A model generated the notes under the pieces. The model did not search any database and was not told the origin of the DNA. It was given only the letters and a program-made list of their open reading frames with translations. This document shows positions 26,733-35,966 of a stretch of DNA of 64,000 bases, piece after piece (positions within the stretch are counted from its first letter, which is position 1; every line of letters begins with the position of its first letter). The position numbers and the translations under genes are program-made. The stretch comes from Flagellimonas spongiicola (GTDB lineage Bacteria > Bacteroidota > Bacteroidia > Flavobacteriales > Flavobacteriaceae): contig NZ_JAMFMA010000001.1 of the NCBI RefSeq assembly GCF_023502425.1, forward strand, positions 496,001 through 560,000. Reading direction: 5' to 3'.

Positions 26733-27810
26733 TGCCTTGTGGTTGAAAAATGGCTCCACTAACGGAATCGGAATCAGCACCCGTTACTGAGGATAATACA
26801 TTTATTTTTTGCTGGCTGCGTAGGACACCCATAAATGCGAATACCAAAGCCTCTTTATACGCTATCAAGGTTTTTGAGGGAATCACCACTTCTACAGTGG
26901 GGCCTAAATGCTCCTGAAGTACCGCTATGAAAAAGGAATTTAGTGCACCTCCACCTGTAGTCAATAGTTTATTTTTCGGATTGGTTACATGGCGATGTAT
27001 TGCTTTGGCAATTTGAATGCAATTGTGATGAATCAATGTATGTAGAAGATCTTGATTTGAAGATTTTGATGCCTTCAACAAAGGAAGTACCTTAGCGATG
27101 AACCATTCATAGCCGGTGGATTTTGGATGGGGTAAATCATAATAGGCCAAACCATTCAGTTTTGCCAACAAATCCTTATCTATCTTTCCTTTGCTCGCAA
27201 TTTGTCCATCTTCGTCATAAGCCAAACCCATTTGTTCAGTGATGTAGTTTAATGGCATGTTGGCCATTCCTATATCAAAAGCAATTCGCTTTCCATCCCT
27301 TTGAAAAGAAACATTGCTTATTCCTCCAAGATTCAAGCAAAAATCATAAGAATTGAACAACAAGCTATCTCCGATAGGAACCAAAGGTGCCCCTTGTCCC
27401 CCCAATTTCACATCTTGACTTCGAAAATCACATATGACTTGTAGGTTACTCGAATCCGCAAGAACTTGACCATTTCCCAGTTGAAAGGTAACGCCATCTT
27501 CTGGTCTATGATGTGAAGTATGCCCGTGGCTCGCAATAAAATCAACAGGAATATCGGATTCTTCAATGAAAATGCGTGCTTGTTCGCCCAACCATTCCCC
27601 ATAGACCAAATCCAATTCAGCATGGGCTTCATTTGACATTCTAATGGCATTCTTCAATCGATCTCTCCAATCCTTAGAATAACCAATCTCCTTGGTTTTT
27701 TCAATTTTAAATTCCCAACCGGATTCAGATTCCCAAAAATGACAATAGGCTAAATCCAAACCATCCAAGGACGTGCCAGACATCATGCCCAATACCTTTT
27801 GAATTTTCAT
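26725..27810 (-). CDS. anmK: Anhydro-N-acetylmuramic acid kinase
   Basis: 361 residues. MMSGTSLDGLDLAYCHF at residues 9-25 is the AnmK phosphate loop; FIASHGHTSHHRPEDG, QVICDFRSQDVKLGGQGAPL and LLTTGGGALNSFF complete the ASKHA-type fold. It hydrolyses and phosphorylates 1,6-anhydro-MurNAc to MurNAc-6-P in cell-wall recycling. Its start overlaps the GH3 gene stop by 4 bp; it is the last gene of the minus-strand recycling run and works directly upstream of MurQ, encoded 8 kb away in the same cluster. Confidence 0.97.
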   Translation of the reverse strand: MKIQKVLGMMSGTSLDGLDLAYCHFWESESGWEFKIEKTKEIGYSKDWRDRLKNAIRMSNEAHAELDLVYGEWLGEQARIFIEESDIPVDFIASHGHTSHHRPEDGVTFQLGNGQVLADSSNLQVICDFRSQDVKLGGQGAPLVPIGDSLLFNSYDFCLNLGGISNVSFQRDGKRIAFDIGMANMPLNYITEQMGLAYDEDGQIASKGKIDKDLLAKLNGLAYYDLPHPKSTGYEWFIAKVLPLLKASKSSNQDLLHTLIHHNCIQIAKAIHRHVTNPKNKLLTTGGGALNSFFIAVLQEHLGPTVEVVIPSKTLIAYKEALVFAFMGVLRSQQKINVLSSVTGADSDSVSGAIFQPQGIN

Positions 27811-29423
27811 GGCTTATTCAGAAATTTTAGTTGAACCGGTAATTTTCCCTTAGCTTCCAATTTATCCGAAAAATGCTCAAAGGCAACTTTTTGAAAAGAC
27901 TCGAAACATTGATAAGCAAAGACCACGTTGGATTTCCCATTTAATCCTAATATATCTGAGACGTAGGGATTTCCAAACAGATAGATGAGCATGTTTTTCT
28001 TCTGCACGATATCACGGATAAATTCCAGCAATTCTGGTTTTATTTCAAATTGGTCTTTGGGCTTTGCCGCCGGGGGAAACAATGCCAACACTGCATTATC
28101 GGATTTGTATAACGCTTTTTTGATTTCCTCCAGATTGTCTACATCGATATAATGATGCTGGGCGTTATAATTTAACTCAATCGCAGTCGAAAAATAATTT
28201 CCAATACATTTTCCAATGGACAGATTGAGGAATGAATCCGATTTAATCAGGTCTAATTGACTCTCGTTTCCGTAATATTCAGTAATGGAAAAACGGGCCA
28301 ATTCTGTATTGAGTTCGTTATAATCCAGTTTGCTTTTAGTAAACTTGGTAGGATTTGAAGCCATGGCTTTTCTCTTTAAATGCCATACTCTTTCAAAGCT
28401 TTCTTGAATGCGTTCGGGGGTAGCGGTTTTCAAAATTTCATCTATTCCCTCGACCGGATGCTCAGAAAAACACATCATGTCCATTCCAGCATCAAAGGCC
28501 TTGGCTTCCAAACTACCTTTCGTAGTGTATTTTTTGGAAACTGCGTGCATATTCAACGCATCTGATATGATTACACCTTCAAACCCAAGTTGATTTCGTA
28601 ATAAGCCATCAATAATGGTTCGGGAAGTGGTGGCAGGATTTCCTGAATCATCCAATGCAGGAACCTGCAAGTGGCCTACCATTACCGAATCAACACCTTT
28701 ATCGATTAATTTCTTGAATGGATAAATTTCATTTTCCAAAAATTCCGCTTTGGATTTATTGATCACAGGTAGGCCTAAATGTGAATCCGTAGCGGTATCG
28801 CCATGACCAGGGAAATGTTTAAGTGAATTCAGGATACCTACACTGGTCATACCGTCTATGAAAGCTTGAGCTTTCCTGTATACTTTAGTTTTATCATCAC
28901 CAAATGAGCGATAACCAATAACAGGGTTATTGGGATTGTTGTTAATATCCGCAACTGGTGATAGATTCCAGTGAATCCCCACATTTTTGCAATCCTCCCC
29001 AATTTTCTTTCCTAATTCAATAAGAATTCCCTCTTGATCTTGAATCGCACCTAAGCCAATTGCATAAGGGTATTGTGGTGTGTTTTCTATTCGCATGGCC
29101 AATCCCCACTCGGCATCAATGGCTATTAGCAATGGATATGGGGCAGCAGTCTGATAACGCTCAATTAATGAAACTAACCTTGCGTAGCTGTTATCATTGT
29201 GGATGATTTTTTTCTTGCCTTCAAAGTTTGTCGCGGCGCTGGCACGACTATGAAAGAAACATAATGCTCCAATATTGGCTGCACGTATGAGCGCTTCCAT
29301 TTTCTGAACTTCCTCTTCAGAATCATTGATAAATACCGCAGGCATAAATAGTTGTCCCACTTTCTGCTTAAGGGATAATTTTTTTGCGTCTAGGATATCA
29401 CCTTTAGATTCAATCATTTTCAT
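27807..29423 (-). CDS. Glycoside hydrolase family 3, cytoplasmic NagZ-like beta-N-acetylglucosaminidase
   Basis: About 538 residues. The N-terminal TIM barrel carries the NagZ-type signature LKHFPGHGDTATDSHLGLP, with the His/Asp proton-donor loop, and the nucleophile Asp in GVIISDALNMHAVS. A C-terminal region of about 170 residues extends beyond the one-domain E. coli NagZ. There is no signal peptide, so it should act in the cytoplasm, releasing GlcNAc from anhydro-muropeptides. In-frame ATGs at 29441, 29423 and 29417 are all possible; the AmpG-like gene overlaps the start region. It overlaps anmK by 4 bp. Confidence 0.9.
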   Translation of the reverse strand: MKMIESKGDILDAKKLSLKQKVGQLFMPAVFINDSEEEVQKMEALIRAANIGALCFFHSRASAATNFEGKKKIIHNDNSYARLVSLIERYQTAAPYPLLIAIDAEWGLAMRIENTPQYPYAIGLGAIQDQEGILIELGKKIGEDCKNVGIHWNLSPVADINNNPNNPVIGYRSFGDDKTKVYRKAQAFIDGMTSVGILNSLKHFPGHGDTATDSHLGLPVINKSKAEFLENEIYPFKKLIDKGVDSVMVGHLQVPALDDSGNPATTSRTIIDGLLRNQLGFEGVIISDALNMHAVSKKYTTKGSLEAKAFDAGMDMMCFSEHPVEGIDEILKTATPERIQESFERVWHLKRKAMASNPTKFTKSKLDYNELNTELARFSITEYYGNESQLDLIKSDSFLNLSIGKCIGNYFSTAIELNYNAQHHYIDVDNLEEIKKALYKSDNAVLALFPPAAKPKDQFEIKPELLEFIRDIVQKKNMLIYLFGNPYVSDILGLNGKSNVVFAYQCFESFQKVAFEHFSDKLEAKGKLPVQLKFLNKP

Positions 29424-30690
29424 TGGAGGTTTTTTTGCCATAATCGGCGGGGTAATTCAAAAAACGTACGACTAGAAAAGCGGGTAGTGCAGCGATTACG
29501 ACCCAAAGGAAAAAACCATCATAACCTAGCCATTCCTGGATGTATCCACTGAGCATTCCGGGCAACATCATACCTAAGGCCATAAATCCTGTGGCCAAGG
29601 CGTAATGTGATGTTTTTGAGGCACCCTCGGCAACATATATGAGATAAACCAGAAAGGCAGCAAAGCCAAACCCGTAACCAAATTGCTCTACGACCACTGT
29701 GCTAATTACGGCCCACAAGCTATCTGTATGTGTAAATGCAAGCAAAGCATACAATACATTGGGAAGGTTCAATGACAAGAGCATGGGAACCATCCATTTT
29801 TTGAGGCCATCTCTAGATATGAGGATACCCCCAAGGATTCCTCCCAATGACAACATGATGACACCAACAGTCCCGTAAATGGTGCCAACGGCTTCAGTGG
29901 AATACGCCAATCCCCCTACGGTTTTATCATCCAATAAAAAAGGGGACGCCATTTTTACCAATTGTGACTCGCCTAACCGATAGGTAAGGATGAATAATAA
30001 GGCCAATCCAATCTGTTTCTTTCTGAAAAACGTTTCAAATACCTGCCAAAAATTTTCAGGCTTATCTTTTTTTGATTCAACACCTAATTCAAATTTTGGC
30101 GCTGCGAACATATTTGAAATAGTCAGGATCAACATAAGAACAGATGCCGCTACCATTGTTATGGACCAAGCTTTTGTATTGTCTCCGTATTGATTCTCAA
30201 GGAAGCCGGCAAAAATCACCAAAAGTCCTTGACCAGTAACCATGGCCATTCGGTAAAAAGTGCTTCGCATTCCTATAAAGAAGGATTGTTTTTTTTGAGA
30301 TAAGCCAATCATGTAATAACCATCAGATGCAATGTCATTGGTTGCTGAGGCGAATGCAGCCATCCAGAAAAATGCCAATGAAATAAGAAAGAATGCATTT
30401 GTTGGTAATGATAGGCCTATACCTAGAAACGCCAATGAAACCAGGAATTGCATTGCTAAGAACCATTTGCGCTTAGTGCCGTTCAATTCTACCAGTGGAC
30501 TCCATAATGGTTTAAGCACCCAAGGCAAGTAAAGCCAACTGGTATATAAACCAATTTCTGCATTGCCAACGCCTAATCGCTTATACATGATAACGGAAAC
30601 AGTTACAATCAATATATAGGGTATGCCTTGGGTAAAATAAAGGGTTGGAACCCAAAACCATGCTTTTGTATCTTTTGCAACTGCATTCAT
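29410..30690 (-). CDS. AmpG-family muropeptide permease (MFS)
   Basis: 426 residues with 12 membrane helices. The N-terminus FWVPTLYFTQGIPYILIVTV followed by LYTSWLYLPWVLKPLWSPLVE is the AmpG-type signature. AmpG imports GlcNAc-anhydroMurNAc peptides from the periplasm. The genomic partner set (GH3, AnmK, MurQ, NagB) strongly supports muropeptide import over other MFS functions. It overlaps the GH3 gene by about 14 bp and starts 7 nt after the GH10-like gene. Confidence 0.9.
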   Translation of the reverse strand: MNAVAKDTKAWFWVPTLYFTQGIPYILIVTVSVIMYKRLGVGNAEIGLYTSWLYLPWVLKPLWSPLVELNGTKRKWFLAMQFLVSLAFLGIGLSLPTNAFFLISLAFFWMAAFASATNDIASDGYYMIGLSQKKQSFFIGMRSTFYRMAMVTGQGLLVIFAGFLENQYGDNTKAWSITMVAASVLMLILTISNMFAAPKFELGVESKKDKPENFWQVFETFFRKKQIGLALLFILTYRLGESQLVKMASPFLLDDKTVGGLAYSTEAVGTIYGTVGVIMLSLGGILGGILISRDGLKKWMVPMLLSLNLPNVLYALLAFTHTDSLWAVISTVVVEQFGYGFGFAAFLVYLIYVAEGASKTSHYALATGFMALGMMLPGMLSGYIQEWLGYDGFFLWVVIAALPAFLVVRFLNYPADYGKKTSNEND

Positions 30691-30697
30691 AATCTAA

Positions 30698-32203
30698 TCA
30701 ATCTTGTATACTGGATATTAAATGAACATCACTTTCATTTCCCAAAGCGTCCGAAATGGTAATGCCCAATTGCCTTTTTGTTTTCACCATATCTATACAC
30801 CCATTTTCATCGTTCTCAGAAAGGTATCGCTTTTGGATAAGTATCCAATCTTTTTCCTTAAATCCGCTCTTTGATTGATACAGTTTTAGAAAACGTGGAA
30901 CAGAATCTTTATGTGAAATACAAACTTGGCCAACTCCGTTAGCTGTATTCAGTGTTTCAACCTTTGCAATCGATAACTCCCTATTAATTTTTATTGAACC
31001 AAAAGGATTTTGTGCTGGATTGGCATAGAATTTCCGTTTCATGATTTTTACAACGGCATCGTGCTTTCCCATTAAAGACTTAGCGCTGAAGAAAATGTTA
31101 CCGTTAATGTTGTTTAAACTCCTTGCTAACTGAAGTTGTTTAGGTATTTCATTTTTTTTGTTCCAGGCTTTGTCAGGATTGTTCTTGATTTTATATGTTC
31201 CGTTTCCCATATAGAGATTGGTCCTGTTGGTGGTGTTGGACCACCATTGACTAATGGTCTTATGCGCTGCTGGTGGGTATTCCATACTCCAATAGGCTTG
31301 AGGTGCCAAATAATCCAACCAACCCTGTTCCATCCACAATAAGGGGTCAGCATAAAGATCTTCATAGGTGGTCTGACCTGCTTTGGTTGCTGAACCTTTC
31401 GGGTCTGTACTGTTGTTTTTCCACACGCCAAAAGGACTTATACCAAATTGAACCCAAGGTTTTATGGATTTTATGGTATGATGGACGTTCTTTACCAAAG
31501 AATCAACGTTACTCCTTCTCCAATCTTCAAGGTTTTGATTTGGAAGTTGATGAGCCTTAAAAGTCAATGAGTCGTTAAAAACTTCATCTTTGATTTTATA
31601 AGGATAGAAGTAATCGTCAAAGTGTATGGCATCAATTTCGTAATTGGAAACAAGCTCGGAAACTACCTTGTCAAAGTTTTGTCGAACTTCAGGGAGACCG
31701 GGATTGTAATAGTATTTTTTGCCATATTTGACCATCCAATCGGGGTGTTTAAAAAAATCGTGTTCTTGCGATAGCGACAATGTATCCAAGTCCACGGTTG
31801 CCCTGTAGGGGTTTAACCAGGCGTGAAACTCCATCCCTCTTTTATGGGTTTCCTTAATCATCCATTCCAAAGGCGAATCAAAACCTTCAGGTTTTTGGCC
31901 TTGTTTACCACTTATGTATTTGGACCAGGGGGCAAATGACGATGGATATAATGCATCACCTGCTGTTCTAACCTGAACGATAGCTGCATTAAAGTTCAAC
32001 CGTTTGTAAAAGTCCAGTATCTCAATGAAATCCCGTTTTTTCTTATCTAGGTTGTCCAGCGGATGTTTTGGCCAGTCAATATTTGCTACGGTAGCAATCC
32101 AAACGCCTCTGAATTCTGGTTTTGAATAGACCTTAGGCTGACGTATGGTGGAACAGGAGAATAGAAAAATTAATACAAAGCTTAGGGTATATCTGTACAT
32201 CAT
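30698..32203 (-). CDS. GH10-like (GHL10, DUF187) lipoprotein glycosidase, DigH/YngK-like
   Basis: 501 residues: a lipoprotein signal with the lipidated Cys at residue 17 (LFSCS), then a GHL10-type barrel: FRGVWIATVANIDWP, NFNAAIVQVRTAGDALYPS, EFHAWLNPYRAT, EIDAIHFDDYFYPY and GISPFGVWKN. The related E. coli DigH (YddW) cleaves denuded peptidoglycan glycans, which fits this recycling cluster. The frame is open to 32251, but the region between is a terminator hairpin, so the ATG at 32203 (or the adjacent ATG at 32200) is preferred. Next gene downstream is the AmpG-like permease, 7 nt away. Confidence 0.9.
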   Translation of the reverse strand: MMYRYTLSFVLIFLFSCSTIRQPKVYSKPEFRGVWIATVANIDWPKHPLDNLDKKKRDFIEILDFYKRLNFNAAIVQVRTAGDALYPSSFAPWSKYISGKQGQKPEGFDSPLEWMIKETHKRGMEFHAWLNPYRATVDLDTLSLSQEHDFFKHPDWMVKYGKKYYYNPGLPEVRQNFDKVVSELVSNYEIDAIHFDDYFYPYKIKDEVFNDSLTFKAHQLPNQNLEDWRRSNVDSLVKNVHHTIKSIKPWVQFGISPFGVWKNNSTDPKGSATKAGQTTYEDLYADPLLWMEQGWLDYLAPQAYWSMEYPPAAHKTISQWWSNTTNRTNLYMGNGTYKIKNNPDKAWNKKNEIPKQLQLARSLNNINGNIFFSAKSLMGKHDAVVKIMKRKFYANPAQNPFGSIKINRELSIAKVETLNTANGVGQVCISHKDSVPRFLKLYQSKSGFKEKDWILIQKRYLSENDENGCIDMVKTKRQLGITISDALGNESDVHLISSIQD

Positions 32204-32210
32204 AAATCTA

Positions 32211-32241
32211 AAAGGCCCACTTTGAATAAAAGTAGGCCTTT
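32211..32241 (-). terminator. Hairpin downstream of nagB
   Basis: A 13-bp inverted repeat (AAAGGCCCACTTT / AAAGTAGGCCTTT, one mismatch, 5-nt loop) lies 10 nt after the nagB stop. On the minus strand it is followed by only TTTTAG, so termination may be partial and readthrough to the GH10-like gene possible. Confidence 0.6.
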
Positions 32242-32250
32242 TTTTAAGCA

Positions 32251-34185
32251 TTAAATAAAGTGATAACGAACAAATCCTTCCATGGCTTCATATTCAGCCA
32301 TTCCTAGCTTATTGTACTTTCTGGCCGTGTCCTTGTTCCGTTCTTCGGCACGCATCCAAAACTCTCTGGAATCATCACCTTGGAACATTACCCCATCTTT
32401 CTGCGATTGATGGCAAAATATGGCCATCCTTTTTCTCAGAACTTGGTCCGGACTCATTGGGACTGCCATTTCTATTTCGTCAATGTCCCATTCATGCCAT
32501 GCACCTCTATACAGCCAGACCCAACAGTCTTTCATGTATTCTTTGTCCTTAAGTTCTTCCAGTGCTGCAAACAAGGCATCCAAGCAAATCTTATGTGTTC
32601 CGTGTGGATCCGCCAAATCGCCTGCTGCATATATCTGGTGCGGTTTTACTTCGGCAATTAAGTCCACCATAATGTCGATATCAGCCTGAGAAAGATCATT
32701 TTTCTTGATGGTTCCTGTTTCGTAAAATGGGAGATCCAAGAAATGTACGTTGGTATCCTCAACTCCAAAGTATCTCGTGGCTGCATAAGATTCACCTCTT
32801 CGGATATTTCCTTTCAGTTTTCGAACTTCAACCGGATCGTAGTCCGCATCTTTTTTTGTTTTTAAAGCGTCAATTATCGCCTGAACATTTTCCGATGGGT
32901 TAATGGACTTGGAGATTTCAGCAAATTTCAATGCTTCGGTATCGGATACTGCAATATTTCCTGATGTCTGATAGGCAATATGTACGTCGTGACCTTGAGT
33001 TACCAGACGGTCAAAAGTACCACCCATGGAAATAACGTCATCATCAGGGTGTGGACTGAAGATGATCACACGTTTGTTGACAGGTTGGGCACGTTCCGGT
33101 CTGTTGGTGTCATCCGCATTTGGTTTACCACCAGGCCAGCCTGTGATGGTGTGCTGTAACCTATTGAACATTTTAATGTTCAAATCATAAGAGTCTTGAC
33201 TCGTCAGCAACCCGGACATGCCATTATCGTTATAGTCCTTATCTGTTAGACTAAGAATAGATTTACCGGTTTGGCCGCACAGCCAAACTATTGCTTTTGC
33301 TGTTAACGCTGCAGTCCAAGTCAAAGATTCATCTACGAGCCATGGAGTTTTATGACGGGTCAGTTCGCTAGCCGCACCCGTATCCAAAACAAAAGTACAA
33401 TTACGATGTTCTTGTAGGTAGGTTGCAGGAACTTGAGAAGAAATGTCTCCTTCTACGGTTTTTTTAATAATCGGAGCCTTGTTGGATCCCCAACCAAGCA
33501 ATACGATTCTTCGTGCGCTCATTACTGTGGCAATACCCATTGTGATCGCCCTTCTCGGCACATTGTTAATACCGAGGAAAGCTGGAGCTGCATCCACACG
33601 TGTAATATGGTCTAAGGTAATCACCCTAGTAGCTGAGTTGTGGTGGGAGCCGGGTTCATTGAATCCTACATGCCCTGTTCGTCCAATTCCTAGTAATTGA
33701 AAATCGATACCGCCAGCGGCCTTTATCTTTTTTTCGTAATCCAAGCAATGTTCAATAATGGCTTCACCTGAAACGGTTCCATTTGGAATATGAACGTTTT
33801 TTGGATCAATGTCGATATGGTCGAATAAATGTTCATGCATGAAAAAGTGATAACTCTGCTTGTTTTCCTTTTCCATAGGGAGATACTCATCCAAATTAAA
33901 TGAAATCACGTTGGAAAAACTCAATCCTTCTTCGTTGTGCATACGAACCAATTCCCTATAAACCCGAATAGGGGATGACCCAGTTGCCAAGCCTAAAACA
34001 CATTTTTCATTGTTTGCTTGTTTTTGCTGTATTAAGTCTGCAATCTCTTTTGCTACTACGGCAGATCCATCACTTGAGTTTTCGAAAATGGTGTTGTGGA
34101 TTTTCTCAAACCTTGTCTCTTCAAATCTTCCCGCGGGATGATAAGAGATGTCTACGTTGGATTTTTTTAGTGTTGTTGATTCCAT
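32251..34185 (-). CDS. nagB: Glucosamine-6-phosphate deaminase fused to a LmbE/PIG-L deacetylase-like domain
   Basis: 644 residues. The N-terminal NagB domain is complete: GLATGSSPIRVYRELVRM, SFNLDEYLPM, GIGRTGHVGFNEPGS and the TMGIATVMSARRIVLLGWG segment. From about residue 370 follows a LmbE/PIG-L domain with the zinc motif SPHPDDDVISMGG and later DPHGTHKICLDALF. NagB converts GlcN-6-P to Fru-6-P and ammonia. The fused domain may remove the N-acetyl group, standing in for NagA, which is not in the window; that is inference. The ATG at 34185 is preferred over an open extension to 34248. Divergent from the DeoR gene. Confidence 0.92.
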   Translation of the reverse strand: MESTTLKKSNVDISYHPAGRFEETRFEKIHNTIFENSSDGSAVVAKEIADLIQQKQANNEKCVLGLATGSSPIRVYRELVRMHNEEGLSFSNVISFNLDEYLPMEKENKQSYHFFMHEHLFDHIDIDPKNVHIPNGTVSGEAIIEHCLDYEKKIKAAGGIDFQLLGIGRTGHVGFNEPGSHHNSATRVITLDHITRVDAAPAFLGINNVPRRAITMGIATVMSARRIVLLGWGSNKAPIIKKTVEGDISSQVPATYLQEHRNCTFVLDTGAASELTRHKTPWLVDESLTWTAALTAKAIVWLCGQTGKSILSLTDKDYNDNGMSGLLTSQDSYDLNIKMFNRLQHTITGWPGGKPNADDTNRPERAQPVNKRVIIFSPHPDDDVISMGGTFDRLVTQGHDVHIAYQTSGNIAVSDTEALKFAEISKSINPSENVQAIIDALKTKKDADYDPVEVRKLKGNIRRGESYAATRYFGVEDTNVHFLDLPFYETGTIKKNDLSQADIDIMVDLIAEVKPHQIYAAGDLADPHGTHKICLDALFAALEELKDKEYMKDCWVWLYRGAWHEWDIDEIEMAVPMSPDQVLRKRMAIFCHQSQKDGVMFQGDDSREFWMRAEERNKDTARKYNKLGMAEYEAMEGFVRYHFI

Positions 34186-34233
34186 TAGGCGGTAAATTTC
34201 TTTTTTTTCTTTCTGTTCTTTGCTGCTTTTGAA

Positions 34234-34250
34234 ATGCAAAAATAGCAAAT
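34234..34250. promoter_or_regulatory. Operator-like element overlapping the nagB -7 box
   Basis: ATGCAAAAATAGCAAAT resembles the two operator repeats 28 bp further along (ATGCA half, then AGCA). On the minus strand the same bases include TATTTTTG (34244-34237), a TAnnTTTG -7 box for nagB, so a bound regulator would block it. Confidence 0.45.
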
Positions 34251-34261
34251 AATTTTAAAAA

Positions 34262-34297
34262 ATGCAGTTTTTTGCTGTTTTAATGCAATATTTTGCT
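34262..34297. promoter_or_regulatory. Direct-repeat operator between nagB and the DeoR gene
   Basis: Two 15-bp repeats of form ATGCA-N5-TTGCT (ATGCAGTTTTTTGCT at 34262 and ATGCAATATTTTGCT at 34283) start 21 bp apart, two helical turns. A -7 box for the DeoR gene, TACTTTTG, follows at 34306-34313. The placement suggests the site of the adjacent DeoR/GlpR regulator controlling both directions; the assignment is inference. Confidence 0.55.
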
Positions 34298-34391
34298 TTT
34301 TTTAATACTTTTGTAAAGCTGTGGTAACATTAAACCGCATAAATTGGAATTGTTTTCAGTATTTTTGACGCTGATTTAACCCAAGGGAAAA

Positions 34392-35144
34392 ATGCTAAAG
34401 GAAGAAAGACAACATACTATACTAAACGAAGTAGAGCTTCATAATAGAGTATTGTTAACGGATTTGGCAGAAAAACTGGATGTTTCCATTGACACAGTTC
34501 GTAGAGATGTCAAAGAATTGGATTCGGACAACAGGTTGGTCAAAGTGCATGGCGGAGCTGTTTCATTGGGATTCGCTAACCATAGTCCACAGCGAAACAA
34601 CAATGTATATTCCCTGGAAGAAAAGATTTCAATTGCTCAAAAAGCAACAAGTTTGTTAAAGGACAATAGTGTAATCCTGATAGATGGAGGTACTACTTGT
34701 CTTGAATTGGCAAGACTGTTACCAGCAAATATCAATTTAACCTGTTTTACGCTGAGCTTACCTGTTGCCATGGAGTTATTGAGCAAACCAAATGTGGAGA
34801 CCATATTTATTGGAGGCGCTCTATCAAAGGATTCCCAAATAGCTATGGGTGCCAATGCAATTCATAATTTATCACAGATAAAGGTTGATTATAGTTTTAT
34901 TGGTACTGGATATGTTGATGCAGCATTTGGATTGACAGAATTTGATTGGGATACGGTACAAACCAAAAAAGCCGTAATCCAAGCATCCAAGAAAACCGTA
35001 TTATTGTGTATCTCAGAAAAGTTAAATTCGCAGCATCGATTCAAGACCTGTGACTTGAACATGATTGATACCATGATTACTGAATTACCACCAGACCATC
35101 CTTTATTGGAAAGTTTCAAAAACCAAGAACTGTTTTTATTATAG
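34392..35144 (+). CDS. DeoR/GlpR family transcriptional regulator of amino-sugar genes
   Basis: 250 residues: an N-terminal winged helix-turn-helix (MLKEERQHTILNEVELHNRV, then LAEKLDVSIDTVRRDVKELD), the family link VKVHGGAV near residue 55, and a C-terminal NagB-like sugar-phosphate sensor domain (LIDGGTTCLELARLL, FIGGALSKDS). Such regulators release DNA on binding a sugar phosphate. Location between nagB and murQ suggests GlcN-6-P, GlcNAc-6-P or MurNAc-6-P as signal. murQ follows after 1 nt, so it is co-transcribed. Confidence 0.92.
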   Translation: MLKEERQHTILNEVELHNRVLLTDLAEKLDVSIDTVRRDVKELDSDNRLVKVHGGAVSLGFANHSPQRNNNVYSLEEKISIAQKATSLLKDNSVILIDGGTTCLELARLLPANINLTCFTLSLPVAMELLSKPNVETIFIGGALSKDSQIAMGANAIHNLSQIKVDYSFIGTGYVDAAFGLTEFDWDTVQTKKAVIQASKKTVLLCISEKLNSQHRFKTCDLNMIDTMITELPPDHPLLESFKNQELFLL

Positions 35145-35145
35145 T

Positions 35146-35958
35146 ATGTCAGATTTTAAGAAGATTACAGAAAAGCCTTCACTTCATAATGATTTGGAAT
35201 TAATGTCTACCCAAGAAATATTGGAAGGCATAAATAAAGAAGATAAAAAAGTGGCCGATGCAGTGGAGGCGGCTTTACCGCAAATTTCTAAGCTTGTAGA
35301 TGGAATCACTCCACGATTTTTAGAAGGAGGAAGATTGTTTTACATTGGGGCAGGAACTAGTGGAAGGCTTGGCATATTGGATGCGTCGGAAATACCACCA
35401 ACATTTGGCATGCCACATGAACGGGTAATTGGTTTGATAGCAGGAGGTGATGTGGCTATTAGAAAGTCTGTGGAGTTTGCGGAAGACGATACCCAGCAGG
35501 CTTGGAAAGATTTGGAAGCTCATGGTATTAATTCCAATGATGTTCTCGTAGGAATAGCTGCTTCCGGTACAACGCCCTATGTACTTGGAGGTATTGCTGA
35601 TGCTAAAAAACATGGTATTCTTACTGCTGGAATTACGAATAATCCTGGTTCTCCACTAGCGCTAGATTCAGACATTGCTATTGAAATCAACGTGGGACCA
35701 GAGTTTTTGACCGGGAGTACGCGAATGAAAAGTGGAACAAGCCAAAAATTGGCCTTAAATATGATATCTACTGCATTGATGATTCGCGTTGGCCGGGTTA
35801 AAGGAAATAAGATGGTGGATATGCAACTAAGTAATAATAAGTTAATGGACCGTGGTACACGTTATCTTGTAGAGGCATTGAATCTGGACTATGAAGCTGC
35901 TGAAGAAGCCTTGAAAAAATATGGTTCCGTTCGAAAAGCGATTTCTGAATTAAAGTAA
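35146..35958 (+). CDS. murQ: N-acetylmuramic acid 6-phosphate etherase
   Basis: 270 residues, a SIS-domain lyase. YIGAGTSGRLGILDASEIPPTFG contains the catalytic Glu, followed by GIAASGTTPYVLGG and TGSTRMKSGTSQKLALNMIS. MurQ cleaves the D-lactyl ether of MurNAc-6-P to GlcNAc-6-P and D-lactate, linking AnmK to NagB in this cluster. It is about 28 residues shorter than E. coli MurQ, but the core is complete. Its stop is 8 nt from the convergent sugar dehydrogenase stop. Confidence 0.97.
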   Translation: MSDFKKITEKPSLHNDLELMSTQEILEGINKEDKKVADAVEAALPQISKLVDGITPRFLEGGRLFYIGAGTSGRLGILDASEIPPTFGMPHERVIGLIAGGDVAIRKSVEFAEDDTQQAWKDLEAHGINSNDVLVGIAASGTTPYVLGGIADAKKHGILTAGITNNPGSPLALDSDIAIEINVGPEFLTGSTRMKSGTSQKLALNMISTALMIRVGRVKGNKMVDMQLSNNKLMDRGTRYLVEALNLDYEAAEEALKKYGSVRKAISELK

Positions 35959-35966
35959 CCCTACGG

